From Streptomyces sp. NBC_00341 (lineage in GTDB: Bacteria > Actinomycetota > Actinomycetes > Streptomycetales > Streptomycetaceae), in assembly GCF_041435055.1 (NCBI RefSeq), contig NZ_CP108002.1, forward strand, positions 7,502,001 to 7,566,000: a DNA stretch of 64,000 bases, written 5' to 3'. Positions 44,497 through 53,673 of this stretch are shown piece by piece. Both the position numbers and the translations under genes were made by a program. The notes below the pieces were generated by a model that had not been told where the DNA came from, made no database searches, and was given only the letters and a program-made list of their open reading frames with translations. Position 1 is the stretch's first letter. Each line of letters starts with the position of its first letter.

Positions 44497-46505
44497 GCGG
44501 GGACCTCCAGAGGGTCGAGCTTGTTCGCTTTCCGGATCTCGTCGACGATACGGCCGATGATCTCCGTGATGCCGAAGTCCTTCGGGGTGAATACGGCGGC
44601 CACACCGGCCTTGATCAGGGCCGCGGCGTCGGCGGGCGGGATGATCCCGCCGGCGATGACCGGGATGTCGCCGGCGCCGGTGCGGCGGAGCCGGGTCAGT
44701 ACGTCGGGTACCAGTTCGGCGTGCGAGCCGGACAGGATCGAGAGGCCGACGCAGTGCACGTCCTCGGCGACGGCGGCCGAGACGATCTGTTCGGGCGTCA
44801 GGCGGATGCCCTGGTAGACGACCTCGAATCCGGCGTCGCGGGCGCGTACCGCGATCTGCTCGGCGCCGTTGGAGTGCCCGTCCAGTCCGGGCTTGCCGAC
44901 GAGCAGACGCAGCCGGCCCGCGCCCAGGTCGGCGGCGGTACGGGCGACCTTCTCGCGCACCAGGGCCAGCGGAGTGCCTTCCTCGGCGGTCACCGCGACG
45001 GGGGCGGACGACACTCCGGTCGGGGCGCGGAACTCACCGAAGACGTCGCGCAGCGCCCAGGACCACTCGCCCGTGGTGACGCCCGCGCGGGCGCACTCGA
45101 CGGTGGCCTCCATCATGTTCTCGGTGCCCGCGGCGGCCTTCTTCAGGACGGCCAGTGCCTCGGTGGCGCGGGCCTCGTCGCGGTTGTCGCGCCACTCGTG
45201 GAGCGCGGCGACGACCTTGGCCTCGTTGGCCGGGTCGACCGTCATGATCGCGGCGTCGAGGTCGGCGGTGAGCGGACTGGGCTCGGTGCCCTGGTGGATG
45301 TTGACGCCGACGATCTTCTCGTCGCCGCCCTCGATCCGGGCCCGCCGGGCGGCGTGCGAGGAGACCAGCTCGGACTTGAGGTAGCCGGACTCGACGGCCG
45401 CCATGGCGCCGCCCATCCGCTGGATCCGGTCGATCTCCGCGAGCGATTCGGTGACCAGCTCGTCCACCTTGGCCTCGATGACGTGGGACCCGGCGAAGAT
45501 GTCCTCGTACTCCAGCAGATCGCTCTCGTGGGCGAGCACCTGCTGGATGCGGAGCGACCACTGCTGGTCCCAGGGGCGCGGCAGCCCCAGCGCCTCGTTC
45601 CAGGCGGGCAGTTGCACCGCGCGGGCGCGGGCGTCCTTGGAGAGGGTGACGGCCAGCATCTCCAGCACGATGCGCTGGACGTTGTTCTCCGGCTGGGCCT
45701 CGGTCAGGCCGAGCGAGTTGACCTGGACGCCGTAGCGGAAGCGGCGCTGCTTTGCGTCGGTGATGCCGTAGCGCTCCTGGGTGATCCGGTCCCAGATGCG
45801 GCCGAAGGCGCGCATCTTGCACATCTCCTCGATGAACCGGACGCCCGCGTTCACGAAGAAGCTGATCCGTGCGACGACGGCGCCGAACTTCTCCGGCGGC
45901 ACCTGGCCGGAGTCGCGCACGGCGTCGAGGACCGCGATGGCCGTCGACATGGCGTACGCGATCTCCTGGACCGGGGTGGCCCCGGCCTCCTGGAGGTGGT
46001 AGCTGCAGATGTTGATCGGGTTCCACTTGGGGATGCGGTTGACCGTGTACGTGATCATGTCGGTGGTCAGCCGCAGTGAGGGGCCCGGCGGGAAGACGTG
46101 CGTCCCGCGCGAGAGGTACTCCTTCACGATGTCGTTCTGCGTGGTGCCCTGGAGCTTGTCCGCGTCGGCGCCCTGTTCCTCCGCGACCACCTGGTAGAGC
46201 GCCAGCAGCCACATCGCGGTGGCGTTGATCGTCATCGAGGTGTTCATCTGCTCCAGCGGGATGTCCTGGAACAGCCGGCGCATGTCACCGAGGTGGGAGA
46301 CGGGCACGCCGACCCGGCCCACCTCGCCGCGGGCGAGGATGTGGTCGGGGTCGTACCCGGTCTGGGTGGGCAGGTCGAAGGCGACCGACAGCCCTGTCTG
46401 GCCCTTGGCGAGGTTGCGCCGGTAGAGCTCGTTGGACGCCTCTGCGGTCGAGTGACCGGCGTACGTCCGCATGAGCCAGGGGCGGTCCTTCTGGCGGCCG
46501 GCCAT
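44493..46505 (-). CDS. ecm: Ethylmalonyl-CoA mutase (MeaA-type, B12-dependent)
   Basis: A 670-residue adenosylcobalamin mutase that rearranges ethylmalonyl-CoA to methylsuccinyl-CoA. The catalytic barrel (YAGHSTAEASNELYRRNLAKGQTGLSVAFDLPTQTGYD at the start) is followed by a C-terminal B12 domain with the base-off motif LDGHSNG and GLSILSGSH. It is longer at the C terminus than a methylmalonyl-CoA mutase small subunit and lies directly after ccr, which supports Ecm. The start at 46505 is one base from the ccr stop. I find no cobalamin riboswitch in the operon leader. Confidence 0.9.
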   Translation of the reverse strand: MAGRQKDRPWLMRTYAGHSTAEASNELYRRNLAKGQTGLSVAFDLPTQTGYDPDHILARGEVGRVGVPVSHLGDMRRLFQDIPLEQMNTSMTINATAMWLLALYQVVAEEQGADADKLQGTTQNDIVKEYLSRGTHVFPPGPSLRLTTDMITYTVNRIPKWNPINICSYHLQEAGATPVQEIAYAMSTAIAVLDAVRDSGQVPPEKFGAVVARISFFVNAGVRFIEEMCKMRAFGRIWDRITQERYGITDAKQRRFRYGVQVNSLGLTEAQPENNVQRIVLEMLAVTLSKDARARAVQLPAWNEALGLPRPWDQQWSLRIQQVLAHESDLLEYEDIFAGSHVIEAKVDELVTESLAEIDRIQRMGGAMAAVESGYLKSELVSSHAARRARIEGGDEKIVGVNIHQGTEPSPLTADLDAAIMTVDPANEAKVVAALHEWRDNRDEARATEALAVLKKAAAGTENMMEATVECARAGVTTGEWSWALRDVFGEFRAPTGVSSAPVAVTAEEGTPLALVREKVARTAADLGAGRLRLLVGKPGLDGHSNGAEQIAVRARDAGFEVVYQGIRLTPEQIVSAAVAEDVHCVGLSILSGSHAELVPDVLTRLRRTGAGDIPVIAGGIIPPADAAALIKAGVAAVFTPKDFGITEIIGRIVDEIRKANKLDPLEVPA

Positions 46506-46506
46506 G

Positions 46507-47880
46507 TCAGACGTTCCGGATCTGCTTGTCGGTCCGCTCCGCCGACGCGTCACGGAACAGGTTGATGGCGTCGATGTGCTGCTCGCGCATCGCGTGGTCG
46601 CGCACGCCCAGGCCCTCGCGCGGCGCCAGCGCCAGAACGCCGACCTTGCCCTGGTGGAGGTTGCGGTGCACGTCGTACGCGGCCTGGCCGGTGTCCTCCA
46701 GCGAGTAGACCTTCGAGAGCGTCGGGTGGATCTTCCCCTTGGCGATCAGGCGGTTGGCCTCCCACGCCTCGCGGTAGTTGGCGAAGTGCGAGCCCACGAT
46801 CTTCTTCAGCGACATCCACAGGTAGCGGTTGTCGTACTCGTGGGTGTAGCCGGAGGTCGAGGCGCAGGTGACGATCGTGCCGCCCTTGCGGGTCACGTAC
46901 ACGCTCGCGCCGAAGGTCTCGCGGCCCGGGTGCTCGAAGACGATGTCGACGTCCTCGCCGCCGGTCAGTTCGCGGATGCGCTTGCCGAACCGCTTCCACT
47001 CGCGCGGGTCCTGGTTGTGCTCGTCCTTCCAGAACTTGTAGCCCTCCGCGTTGCGGTCGATGATCGCCTCGGCGCCCATCTTCCGGCAGATCTCCGCCTT
47101 CTGGTCGCTGGAGACGACGCAGATCGGGTTGGCGCCGCCGGCCAGCGCGAACTGGGTCGCGTACGAGCCGAGTCCGCCGCTCGCGCCCCAGATCAGCACG
47201 TTGTCGCCCTGCTTCATCCCCGCGCCGTTGCGCGAGACGAGCTGGCGGTACGCGGTGGAGTTGACCAGTCCGGGAGACGCGGCCTCCTCCCAGCTGAGGT
47301 GGTCCGGCTTCGGCATCAGCTGGTTCGACTTCACCAGGGCGACCTCGGCCAGGCCGCCGAAGTTGGTCTCGAAGCCCCAGATGCGCTGCTCGGGGTCGAG
47401 CATCGTGTCGTTGTGCCCGTCGGAGGACTCCAGTTCGACCGAGAGGCAGTGCGCGACGACCTCGTCGCCGGGATGCCAGGCGTTCACGCCGGGACCGGTG
47501 CGCAGGACGACACCCGCCAGGTCCGAGCCGATGACGTGGTACGGAAGGTCGTGGCGCTTGCTGAGCTCGCTGAGCTTTCCGTACCGCTCCAGGAAGCCGA
47601 AGGTCGAGACGGGCTCGAAGATCGACGTCCACACGGAGTTGTAGTTGACCGAGCTGGCCATGACCGCCACCAGCGCCTCGCCCGGCCCCAGCTCGGGCAC
47701 CGGCACGTCCTCGATGTGGAGGGACTTGCGGGGGTCCTTGTCGCGACTGTCGACGCCGGAGAACATCTCGGCCTCGTCCTTGTGCACGGTCACCGCGCGG
47801 TACGACTCGGGGACGGTCAGCGCCGCGAAGTCCGCGGCCGTGCTGTCCTGCGATTGGATCGCGTCCAGGATTTCCTTCAC
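46507..47880 (-). CDS. ccr: Crotonyl-CoA carboxylase/reductase
   Basis: A 457-residue NADPH-dependent medium-chain reductase that reduces and carboxylates crotonyl-CoA to ethylmalonyl-CoA. CO2-pocket residues are visible in NYNSVWTS (Asn), WGFETNFGG (Phe-Glu) and GSHFANY (His); the NADPH fold is LIWGASGGLGSYATQFALAGG. The GTG at 47880 follows CATCGGAGG. It is the first gene of the five-gene operon and the pathway-defining enzyme. It also supplies ethylmalonyl-CoA for polyketides. Confidence 0.95.
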   Translation of the reverse strand: MKEILDAIQSQDSTAADFAALTVPESYRAVTVHKDEAEMFSGVDSRDKDPRKSLHIEDVPVPELGPGEALVAVMASSVNYNSVWTSIFEPVSTFGFLERYGKLSELSKRHDLPYHVIGSDLAGVVLRTGPGVNAWHPGDEVVAHCLSVELESSDGHNDTMLDPEQRIWGFETNFGGLAEVALVKSNQLMPKPDHLSWEEAASPGLVNSTAYRQLVSRNGAGMKQGDNVLIWGASGGLGSYATQFALAGGANPICVVSSDQKAEICRKMGAEAIIDRNAEGYKFWKDEHNQDPREWKRFGKRIRELTGGEDVDIVFEHPGRETFGASVYVTRKGGTIVTCASTSGYTHEYDNRYLWMSLKKIVGSHFANYREAWEANRLIAKGKIHPTLSKVYSLEDTGQAAYDVHRNLHQGKVGVLALAPREGLGVRDHAMREQHIDAINLFRDASAERTDKQIRNV

Positions 47881-48112
47881 GGTGTGCCTCCGATGGAGCT
47901 GCGTTTGAGGGAACGCTTGAGGGTCCTGCGGAGCAGGGGGAGCGGTGTTGCGTGGAGGTGTGCCGTCGGTTCGGCTGGTGGTGCTTCGGCTGTTTGCTCT
48001 GTGGAGCAGAAGGGTTTGCCTGTGACGCAGGCGTCCGGGCACGCAGGCACCTGGCTTGCGGGGACAGCCGGCGTACGTGAGGTCTCAGCACGCCGGCCGC
48101 CCGGACGACTTC

Positions 48113-48157
48113 AACGTATGGCACTCCGTGACAGCTGGCAAGGCACTGGGTGCCAGC
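48113..48157 (-). promoter_or_regulatory. ccr promoter with overlapping inverted repeat
   Basis: On the minus strand TTGCCA (48136-48141) and TACGTT (48113-48118) are spaced 17 bp. GCTGGCA-N10-TGCCAGC (48134-48140/48151-48157) overlaps and extends upstream of the -35, suggesting an operator. The implied 5' leader is about 225 nt (47881-48105). It contains no ORF I can support and no riboswitch I recognise. Confidence 0.5.
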
Positions 48158-48238
48158 AATTTCCCTCAATTGTCATCCGGGTGCCACGCATGAGCAACAG
48201 GAGGGGCGTTTTGGTGCGTTGTGCCCCGTCGTGGAAGG

Positions 48239-49048
48239 TCAGGAGGCGGGGCGGTAGATGTACGGGGTCGTCGTGGTCAGGGCCGTGAACCCGAGGCGCT
48301 GGAGGATCGGGCGGCTGTCCTCGGTCGCGTCGACCTGGAGGTAGCGATAGCCGCGCTCCGCGGCGATCCGGGTCCGGAAGGCGATCAGCGCCCGGTAGAC
48401 GCCCCGGCCGCGCCACGCCTCCACCGTGCCGCCGCCCCACAGCCCGGCGAAGCCGGTGCCGGGGTACAGCTCCATCCGGGCCGAGCTGACCGGCTCGTCG
48501 CCCGCCATGGCGAGCACCCCCACGAAGTGGTCCGGGTCCTCCTTGAGCTGAGCCAGCACCTGCTGCCGCAGCCGGGCCGAGTCCGAGCCGAACGCCTGCT
48601 CGTGGGCGCGGGCCATCAGCTCCACATCGGCCTCGTCACGTACGGTGCGCAGCCGGACGCCGTCGGGGAGCACGACCTCCGTGGGCAGCTCCGCGACCGG
48701 CGCGACCAGCAGGGTCTCCGGCTCCTCCGCCTCGAAACCGGCCGCCAGCAGCCGGTCCCCCAGATCGGCCGGGCGGTCGTGGCCGTACAGCTTCCACTCG
48801 AACTCGTCGTACCCGTGCTCCACGCAGTGGGCCACCTGTGCGGCGATCGCCGCGTCGGCCCGCGCGGCGTCCAGGTCCGGGGACGACCACACGACCCCGT
48901 TCCAGTCGTGGGCGGCGCCGGTCCGGCGTACCACGTCGCCGGTGCGCTCGACGCGGACGCCGGGGCCGTCGGGGTGGGCGAGCTCGCGCATCTCCCGGTC
49001 GAAGACGGCCAGCAGTCCTTCACGGTGTGCGGTTGGTTGATCGCTCAT
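48239..49048 (-). CDS. GNAT acetyltransferase (two-part)
   Basis: A 269-residue protein. The C-terminal half (~120-265) is a GNAT domain with TVEAWRGRGVYRALIAFRTRIA and DATEDSRPILQRLGFTAL. The N-terminal half looks like a degenerate GNAT-related domain ending in VEHGYDEFEWKLYGHDRP. The substrate is unknown. The ATG at 49048 is divergent from the Mrr-like gene. Confidence 0.8.
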   Translation of the reverse strand: MSDQPTAHREGLLAVFDREMRELAHPDGPGVRVERTGDVVRRTGAAHDWNGVVWSSPDLDAARADAAIAAQVAHCVEHGYDEFEWKLYGHDRPADLGDRLLAAGFEAEEPETLLVAPVAELPTEVVLPDGVRLRTVRDEADVELMARAHEQAFGSDSARLRQQVLAQLKEDPDHFVGVLAMAGDEPVSSARMELYPGTGFAGLWGGGTVEAWRGRGVYRALIAFRTRIAAERGYRYLQVDATEDSRPILQRLGFTALTTTTPYIYRPAS

Positions 49049-49168
49049 CCGCACACCACAGCACCGGGCCGGTTCGCCGGCAACCGGATTTGCCGCCGTT
49101 GGATCGGTCCGGGCGGGGCAGACGGCAGACATGGATGATCTTGGAAGAGGCATATCGGGGCGGAGCGC

Positions 49169-49990
49169 ATGACGGTACCGGTGCGAGGGCGGGGCTCCGG
49201 CGGCTCCCCGAAGGCTTTCAGCGTGCGCACGACCGCCGGCGGATTCGGGGCCGTGGCCCTGCTGATCTGCGGTGGAGGACTGATGGTGCGCATCGCCTGG
49301 GAGGGGATGCTCAGGCATCCGGCCGCTGTCGTGCCGGCCGCCGCGCTCGCCGCTGCGGGCGCCCTTCTCCTGTACCTCCGCCGGACGCGTCGCCGCCCGC
49401 GCGGCGGCCCCGGCCCGCTCTCCGAGGCCGTGCAGGAGCTCTTCGAGCCGCCCCAGGAGCCCGGTGGCTCCCCGGGCCCGGAGTTCCGGCCCCTCCACGA
49501 CGACGGCATGGAGCGCACGGCCGTCCTGCCGGAACCGGAACCGGTGCTGGAGCCGCTGCCGGAACCGGTGCTGGAACAGTGGGAGCCGGCCGAGCCCGAG
49601 GAGGAGGCGCAGGACCACGAGGCCCTGGACGCCGACGGGTTCGAGGACGCGATCGCCGCGCTCTGCGAGCGGGACGGCTGCTCCGACGTGCAGGTCGTAG
49701 GCGGAGCGGGCGACCTGGGGGCCGACGTGATCGCGACCGCCCCCGACGGACGGCGACTGGTCGTCCAGTGCAAGTACTACGGGCCGGACAACAAGGTCGG
49801 CTCACAGGACCTCCAGCGATTCGGCGGAACCTGCTACGCCGTGCACGAGGCCGAGATCGCCGTCTGCGTCACCACCAGCGCCTACACCACTCCGGCCCTG
49901 GAGTACGCGGAGCAGCGCGCGATCCTCTGTGTGGACGGCGAGGCGCTCGCGGACTGGAACGACGGGACCGCGCCGCCGCCGTGGTGCTGA
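49169..49990 (+). CDS. Membrane-anchored Mrr-type restriction endonuclease-like protein
   Basis: A 273-residue protein with two N-terminal membrane helices (~23-42 and ~52-68), a Pro/Glu-rich spacer (~95-150) and a C-terminal PD-(D/E)xK nuclease domain of the Mrr_cat type. The domain starts DADGFEDAIAALCERDG, with catalytic elements in GDLGADVIA and LVVQCKYYG. The ATG follows GGGCGGAGC. No methylase is adjacent. Membrane Mrr-like nucleases are common in actinobacteria, possibly acting on incoming or modified DNA; the role is unproven. Confidence 0.82.
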   Translation: MTVPVRGRGSGGSPKAFSVRTTAGGFGAVALLICGGGLMVRIAWEGMLRHPAAVVPAAALAAAGALLLYLRRTRRRPRGGPGPLSEAVQELFEPPQEPGGSPGPEFRPLHDDGMERTAVLPEPEPVLEPLPEPVLEQWEPAEPEEEAQDHEALDADGFEDAIAALCERDGCSDVQVVGGAGDLGADVIATAPDGRRLVVQCKYYGPDNKVGSQDLQRFGGTCYAVHEAEIAVCVTTSAYTTPALEYAEQRAILCVDGEALADWNDGTAPPPWC

Positions 49991-50039
49991 GTGGCGCCGT
50001 CGCCGTGGCTCTGAGGCCGCCGGGAGCCGTGCGCCCCGC

Positions 50040-50855
50040 TCAACGCTCCTTGAGTGCCTGCTGGATCGTGCGCATGACCTCGTCCAGCGGCGCGTCCGTG
50101 CGGGCCACGGCGACCAGCACCTCTCCCTCGCCGCTCACCGAGGCGGCGGGCGGCTTCGCCGGCTCGCTGCCCGCCGTGCGGCCCGCGCCGATCCCGGTGC
50201 CGAAGGTGTCGCGGACGATGGCGAACGCGTGGTCCAGCTGCGCCTCCACATCGCCCTGGCCGTCCACCCGCAGCCAGCGGCGCAGCACGTGGTTGTGCGC
50301 GGTGACCACGGCGGACGCCGCGACCTCCGCCAGCAGCGGGTCGTCGTTGCCGACATGGTGGTCGCGCTCGTCGAAGTGGCCCAGCAGATAGCGCGTGAAC
50401 AGCCGCTCGTAGCGGGCCACCGAGGCGATCTCGGCCTCCCGCAGGGTGGGCACCTCACGGGTCAGCTTGTAGCGGGCCACCGAGACCGCGGGCTTCGCCG
50501 CGTACATCTTCATGACTTCCTTGATGCCCCGGCAGACCGTGTCGAGCGGGTGCTCGTGCGCCGGAGCGGCGTTCAGGACCGCCTCCGCGCGTACGAGGGT
50601 GTCGTCGTGGTCCGGGAAGATGGCCTCTTCCTTGGAGCGGAAGTGCCGGAAGAAGGTGCGCCTGGCGACGCCCGCGGCGCCCGCGATCTCGTCGACCGTC
50701 GTCGCCTCGTACCCCTTCGTGGCGAAGAGCTCCATCGCCGCCGCGGCCAGTTCGCGGCGCATTTTGAGCCGTTGGGCGGCGGCACGCGTGCCCGCGGCAC
50801 TTTCCGGGGCGTCGGGCGCGGCGGACACACGGGGGGACCTGGCGGGCTGGGGCAT
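50040..50855 (-). CDS. TetR-family regulator
   Basis: A 271-residue TetR protein with HTH at ~40-85 (AAAAMELFATKGYEATTVDEIAGAAGVARRTFFRHFRSKEEA) and an unusually long C-terminal tail after the ligand-binding helices. No start has a good ribosome site: 50855 is preferred, and 50873 is an alternative six residues longer. It lies 91 bp after the 3-hydroxybutyryl-CoA dehydrogenase gene on the same strand and is a candidate regulator of it and of the ccr operon. Confidence 0.82.
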   Translation of the reverse strand: MPQPARSPRVSAAPDAPESAAGTRAAAQRLKMRRELAAAAMELFATKGYEATTVDEIAGAAGVARRTFFRHFRSKEEAIFPDHDDTLVRAEAVLNAAPAHEHPLDTVCRGIKEVMKMYAAKPAVSVARYKLTREVPTLREAEIASVARYERLFTRYLLGHFDERDHHVGNDDPLLAEVAASAVVTAHNHVLRRWLRVDGQGDVEAQLDHAFAIVRDTFGTGIGAGRTAGSEPAKPPAASVSGEGEVLVAVARTDAPLDEVMRTIQQALKER

Positions 50856-50946
50856 GGTGTGAACGTACTGCATCGGTGCGCGGGAGTGCGCCTGTGGGGG
50901 CGGGCCGCCCGTAGGGCCGAGCAGCCCGCCCCAGCCGCCGTCCTCG

Positions 50947-52728
50947 TCAGCGACGGGCATATTCGCGGAAGCCGCGCCCCGTCTTGCGGCCGAGGCAGCC
51001 GGCGGCCACCAGATGCTCCAGCAGCGGCGCCGGGGCGAGTCCCGGGTCGCGGAACTCGCTGTGCAGCACCTTCTCGATGGCGAGCGAGACATCGAGGCCC
51101 ACGACGTCCAGGAGCTCGAACGGGCCCATCGGATAGCCGCCGCCCAGCTTCATCGCGGCGTCGATGTCGTCCAGCGTCGCGTAGTGCTCCTCGACCATCT
51201 TGATCGCGTTGTTCAGGTACGGGAACAGCAGCGCGTTCACGATGAACCCGGCCCGGTCCCCGCAGTCCACCGGGTGCTTGCGCACCTTCACGCAGACCTC
51301 CCGGACCGTGGCGTGCACGTCGTCGGCCGTCAGCACCGTGCGGACCACCTCGACCAGCTTCATCGCGGGAGCCGGGTTGAAGAAGTGCATCCCGACGACG
51401 TCCTGGGGCCGCGAGGTGGCCCGCGCGACCGAGACCACCGGCAGCGAGGACGTGGTGGTGGCGAGCACCGCGCCGGGCCTGCACACCTTGTCCAGGGTGG
51501 CGAACAGCTGCTGCTTCACCAGCAGGTCCTCGGCCACGGCCTCGACGGCGAGATCGACCTCCGCGAAGGCGTCCAGCGACCCGGCCGCGGTGATCCGGGC
51601 CAGCGTCTCGTCCCGTTCCCCGGCCGTCAGCCGCCCCTTGGTGACCGACCGTTCAAGTGACTTCGCGATCCGTCCCTTCGCGGTCTCCGCCTTCTCCTGG
51701 CCGCGTGCGGCGAGCACCACGTCGTAACCGGCCTTCGCGAAGACCTCCGCGATCCCCGAGGCCATCGTCCCGGAGCCGGCGACGCCCACCGAGCGCACGG
51801 TCCGCCCGGCGCCCGCACCGCTCTCCGGCGACGGCGTCAGCGCGTCCGGAACCACGTCCTGGCTGCCCGGCTCCGTGTACGTGTAGAAACCGCGGCCCGC
51901 CTTGCGGCCGGTCAGCCCGGCCTCGCTGAGCTGGCCGAGGACCGGTGCGGGGGCGTGCAGCCGGTCGTGCGAGGCGCTGTACATCGCCTCCAGGACGGTA
52001 CGGGCGGTGTCGACGCCGATCAGGTCCAGCAGGGCGAGCGGGCCCATCGGCAGTCCGCAGCCCAGCTTCATCGCCGCGTCGATGTCCTCACGCGACGCGT
52101 AGTTCGCCTCGTACATCGCCGCGGCCTGGTTGAGGTAGCCGAACAGCAGCCCGTCGGCCACGAACCCCGGGCGGTCGCCGACCGCGACCGGCTCCTTGCC
52201 CAGCTGCCGGGCGAGCGCGGTGACGGCCTCCACGGCCGGCGGCGCGGTCAGCACCGACGAGACCACCTCGACCAGCTTCATCGCGGGCGCCGGGTTGAAG
52301 AAGTGCAGGCCGAGCACGCGCTCCGGATGCTGCGACTCCGCGGCGAGCCGGGTCACGGACAGCGCGTTGGTACCCGTCGCGAGGATCGCGGTGGGCGACA
52401 CGACCGCGTCGAGCTCCCGGAACACCTGCTGCTTGATCTCGTACGACTCGGGCACGACCTCGATGACCAGCTCCGCCTCCGCGGCGGCCCGGACGTCGGA
52501 GAAGGTACGGAACCGGGCGAGGACGTGGCGCCGCTCCTCCTCGGTGATCCGCTCGCGCCGCACGGCCCGTGCGGTGGAGGCCTCCAGGGCGGCGACGGCC
52601 TGGCGGGCGGCCACGTCACTGATGTCGATACCGATGACCTCGCGGCCGGAGCGGGCGAGGACCTCGGCGATGCCGGTGCCCATCGTGCCGAGGCCGACGA
52701 CGGCGATGGTGCTGAGCGGGGTGTCCAT
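50947..52728 (-). CDS. Duplicated 3-hydroxybutyryl-CoA dehydrogenase
   Basis: A 593-residue protein made of two full 3-hydroxyacyl-CoA dehydrogenase units. Each has a Rossmann start (VVGLGTMGTGIAEVLARSG; GVAGSGTMASGIAEVFAKAG), the HFFNPAPAMKLVEVV signature and a C-terminal domain with AMKLGxGxPMGP. Both NAD sites and both catalytic His-containing motifs look intact, so this is an internal tandem duplication. It probably interconverts acetoacetyl-CoA and 3-hydroxybutyryl-CoA upstream of crotonyl-CoA, feeding Ccr. The ATG at 52728 follows GGAGT. Confidence 0.88.
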   Translation of the reverse strand: MDTPLSTIAVVGLGTMGTGIAEVLARSGREVIGIDISDVAARQAVAALEASTARAVRRERITEEERRHVLARFRTFSDVRAAAEAELVIEVVPESYEIKQQVFRELDAVVSPTAILATGTNALSVTRLAAESQHPERVLGLHFFNPAPAMKLVEVVSSVLTAPPAVEAVTALARQLGKEPVAVGDRPGFVADGLLFGYLNQAAAMYEANYASREDIDAAMKLGCGLPMGPLALLDLIGVDTARTVLEAMYSASHDRLHAPAPVLGQLSEAGLTGRKAGRGFYTYTEPGSQDVVPDALTPSPESGAGAGRTVRSVGVAGSGTMASGIAEVFAKAGYDVVLAARGQEKAETAKGRIAKSLERSVTKGRLTAGERDETLARITAAGSLDAFAEVDLAVEAVAEDLLVKQQLFATLDKVCRPGAVLATTTSSLPVVSVARATSRPQDVVGMHFFNPAPAMKLVEVVRTVLTADDVHATVREVCVKVRKHPVDCGDRAGFIVNALLFPYLNNAIKMVEEHYATLDDIDAAMKLGGGYPMGPFELLDVVGLDVSLAIEKVLHSEFRDPGLAPAPLLEHLVAAGCLGRKTGRGFREYARR

Positions 52729-52995
52729 CACGGGACTCCAGGGATGAGTGACGACTGAGGGACGCACGGCGCGCGCGGTCGATGAGAGGGGCCGACGGCC
52801 CGGACCGCCGCACGGCGTGCGGGAGTTGCCTGTCGTGGTGCTCACGTCCGGGTGCTGAGGGCACGCCCGGACCGGGAAGGGGCGGCGGACTCTGTCCCGG
52901 AGTCACGCCTCGCGAAGCTGCCGAACCGACATCCACTCCGGGTGGCTGCGTCACCAGGCCACCGGAGCCGGCGGGGGAGTGTCCCGCTCACATGA

Positions 52996-53013
52996 GGTTA
53001 ACCGGCGAGTAAC
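52996..53013. promoter_or_regulatory. GTTA...TAAC motif in a 372-bp divergent gap
   Basis: GGTTAACC (52996-53003) is a perfect palindrome and GTTA-N9-TAAC spans 52997-53013, like some TetR-family operators. It lies in the gap between the dehydrogenase and HEAT genes. Nothing else in the gap looks like a gene. Confidence 0.35.
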
Positions 53014-53100
53014 GAGCGCGCCAGCCCTGGGATGTTGTGGGCCCCCTCACATTCGACACGCCCTCCGGAACGCTGTGTGCTCACCGATAAGCTGACGGTC

Positions 53101-53673
53101 ATGGATGAGGAGCTGCGGTCACTGACGCACCGGCTGGCCGATGAAGCTGGAGGGTCTGCCGCTTACCACCGGCTGGTCGCCACCGAGGACGACGAGGAGC
53201 TGGCACGGGTCCTCATCGAGCGCGAACGCCCGCTGTGGGCACGCGAGATCGCGGCGTTCCGGCTGGGCTGCGGCGGTGACCGCCGGGCCTTCGAGACCCT
53301 GGTGCTGCTGCTCAACCACCGCGACCCCGAGCGCTGCGCCGGGGCCGCGCACGCGCTGGCCCGCCTCGGTGACCCGCGCACCCCGCGCGCCGCCGCCGCG
53401 CTCGCCACCAACTCCCTGCGCACCGCCTACGCGTTGTACCCGGTCCGGCTGCTCGGTGAGTTGCGCGCCCCGGAGTCCGTGCCGGCCCTGATGACCACCC
53501 TGCGCGGGCTCCTCGGGCCGGACGAACCGTACTGGCGGGTGGCGCTCGCCTGTGTCGAGGAGCTGGGCACGCTCGGTGACGTACGGGCCCGCCCGCTGCT
53601 GGAGGCGGCCCTGCCGCACCCCCGGCTGGGCGACGCGGCGGGGGAGGCGCTCAGCCGGCTGCCGGCGCCCTGA
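53101..53673 (+). CDS. HEAT-repeat protein
   Basis: A 190-residue soluble protein of HEAT/PBS-lyase-like helical pairs (AREIAAFRLGCGGDRRAFETLVLLLNHRDPERCAGAAHALARLGDPR and similar units). The ATG at 53101 has no Shine-Dalgarno sequence, but TAAGCT ends seven bases upstream, fitting a leaderless transcript. A scaffold role is likely; the function is unknown. Confidence 0.75.
   Translation: MDEELRSLTHRLADEAGGSAAYHRLVATEDDEELARVLIERERPLWAREIAAFRLGCGGDRRAFETLVLLLNHRDPERCAGAAHALARLGDPRTPRAAAALATNSLRTAYALYPVRLLGELRAPESVPALMTTLRGLLGPDEPYWRVALACVEELGTLGDVRARPLLEAALPHPRLGDAAGEALSRLPAP

Noticed and set aside
47881..48105. Cobalamin riboswitch or leader peptide in the ccr operon leader
   Set aside because: No B12 box (GCCACTG context) and no short ORF with a ribosome site and codon bias.
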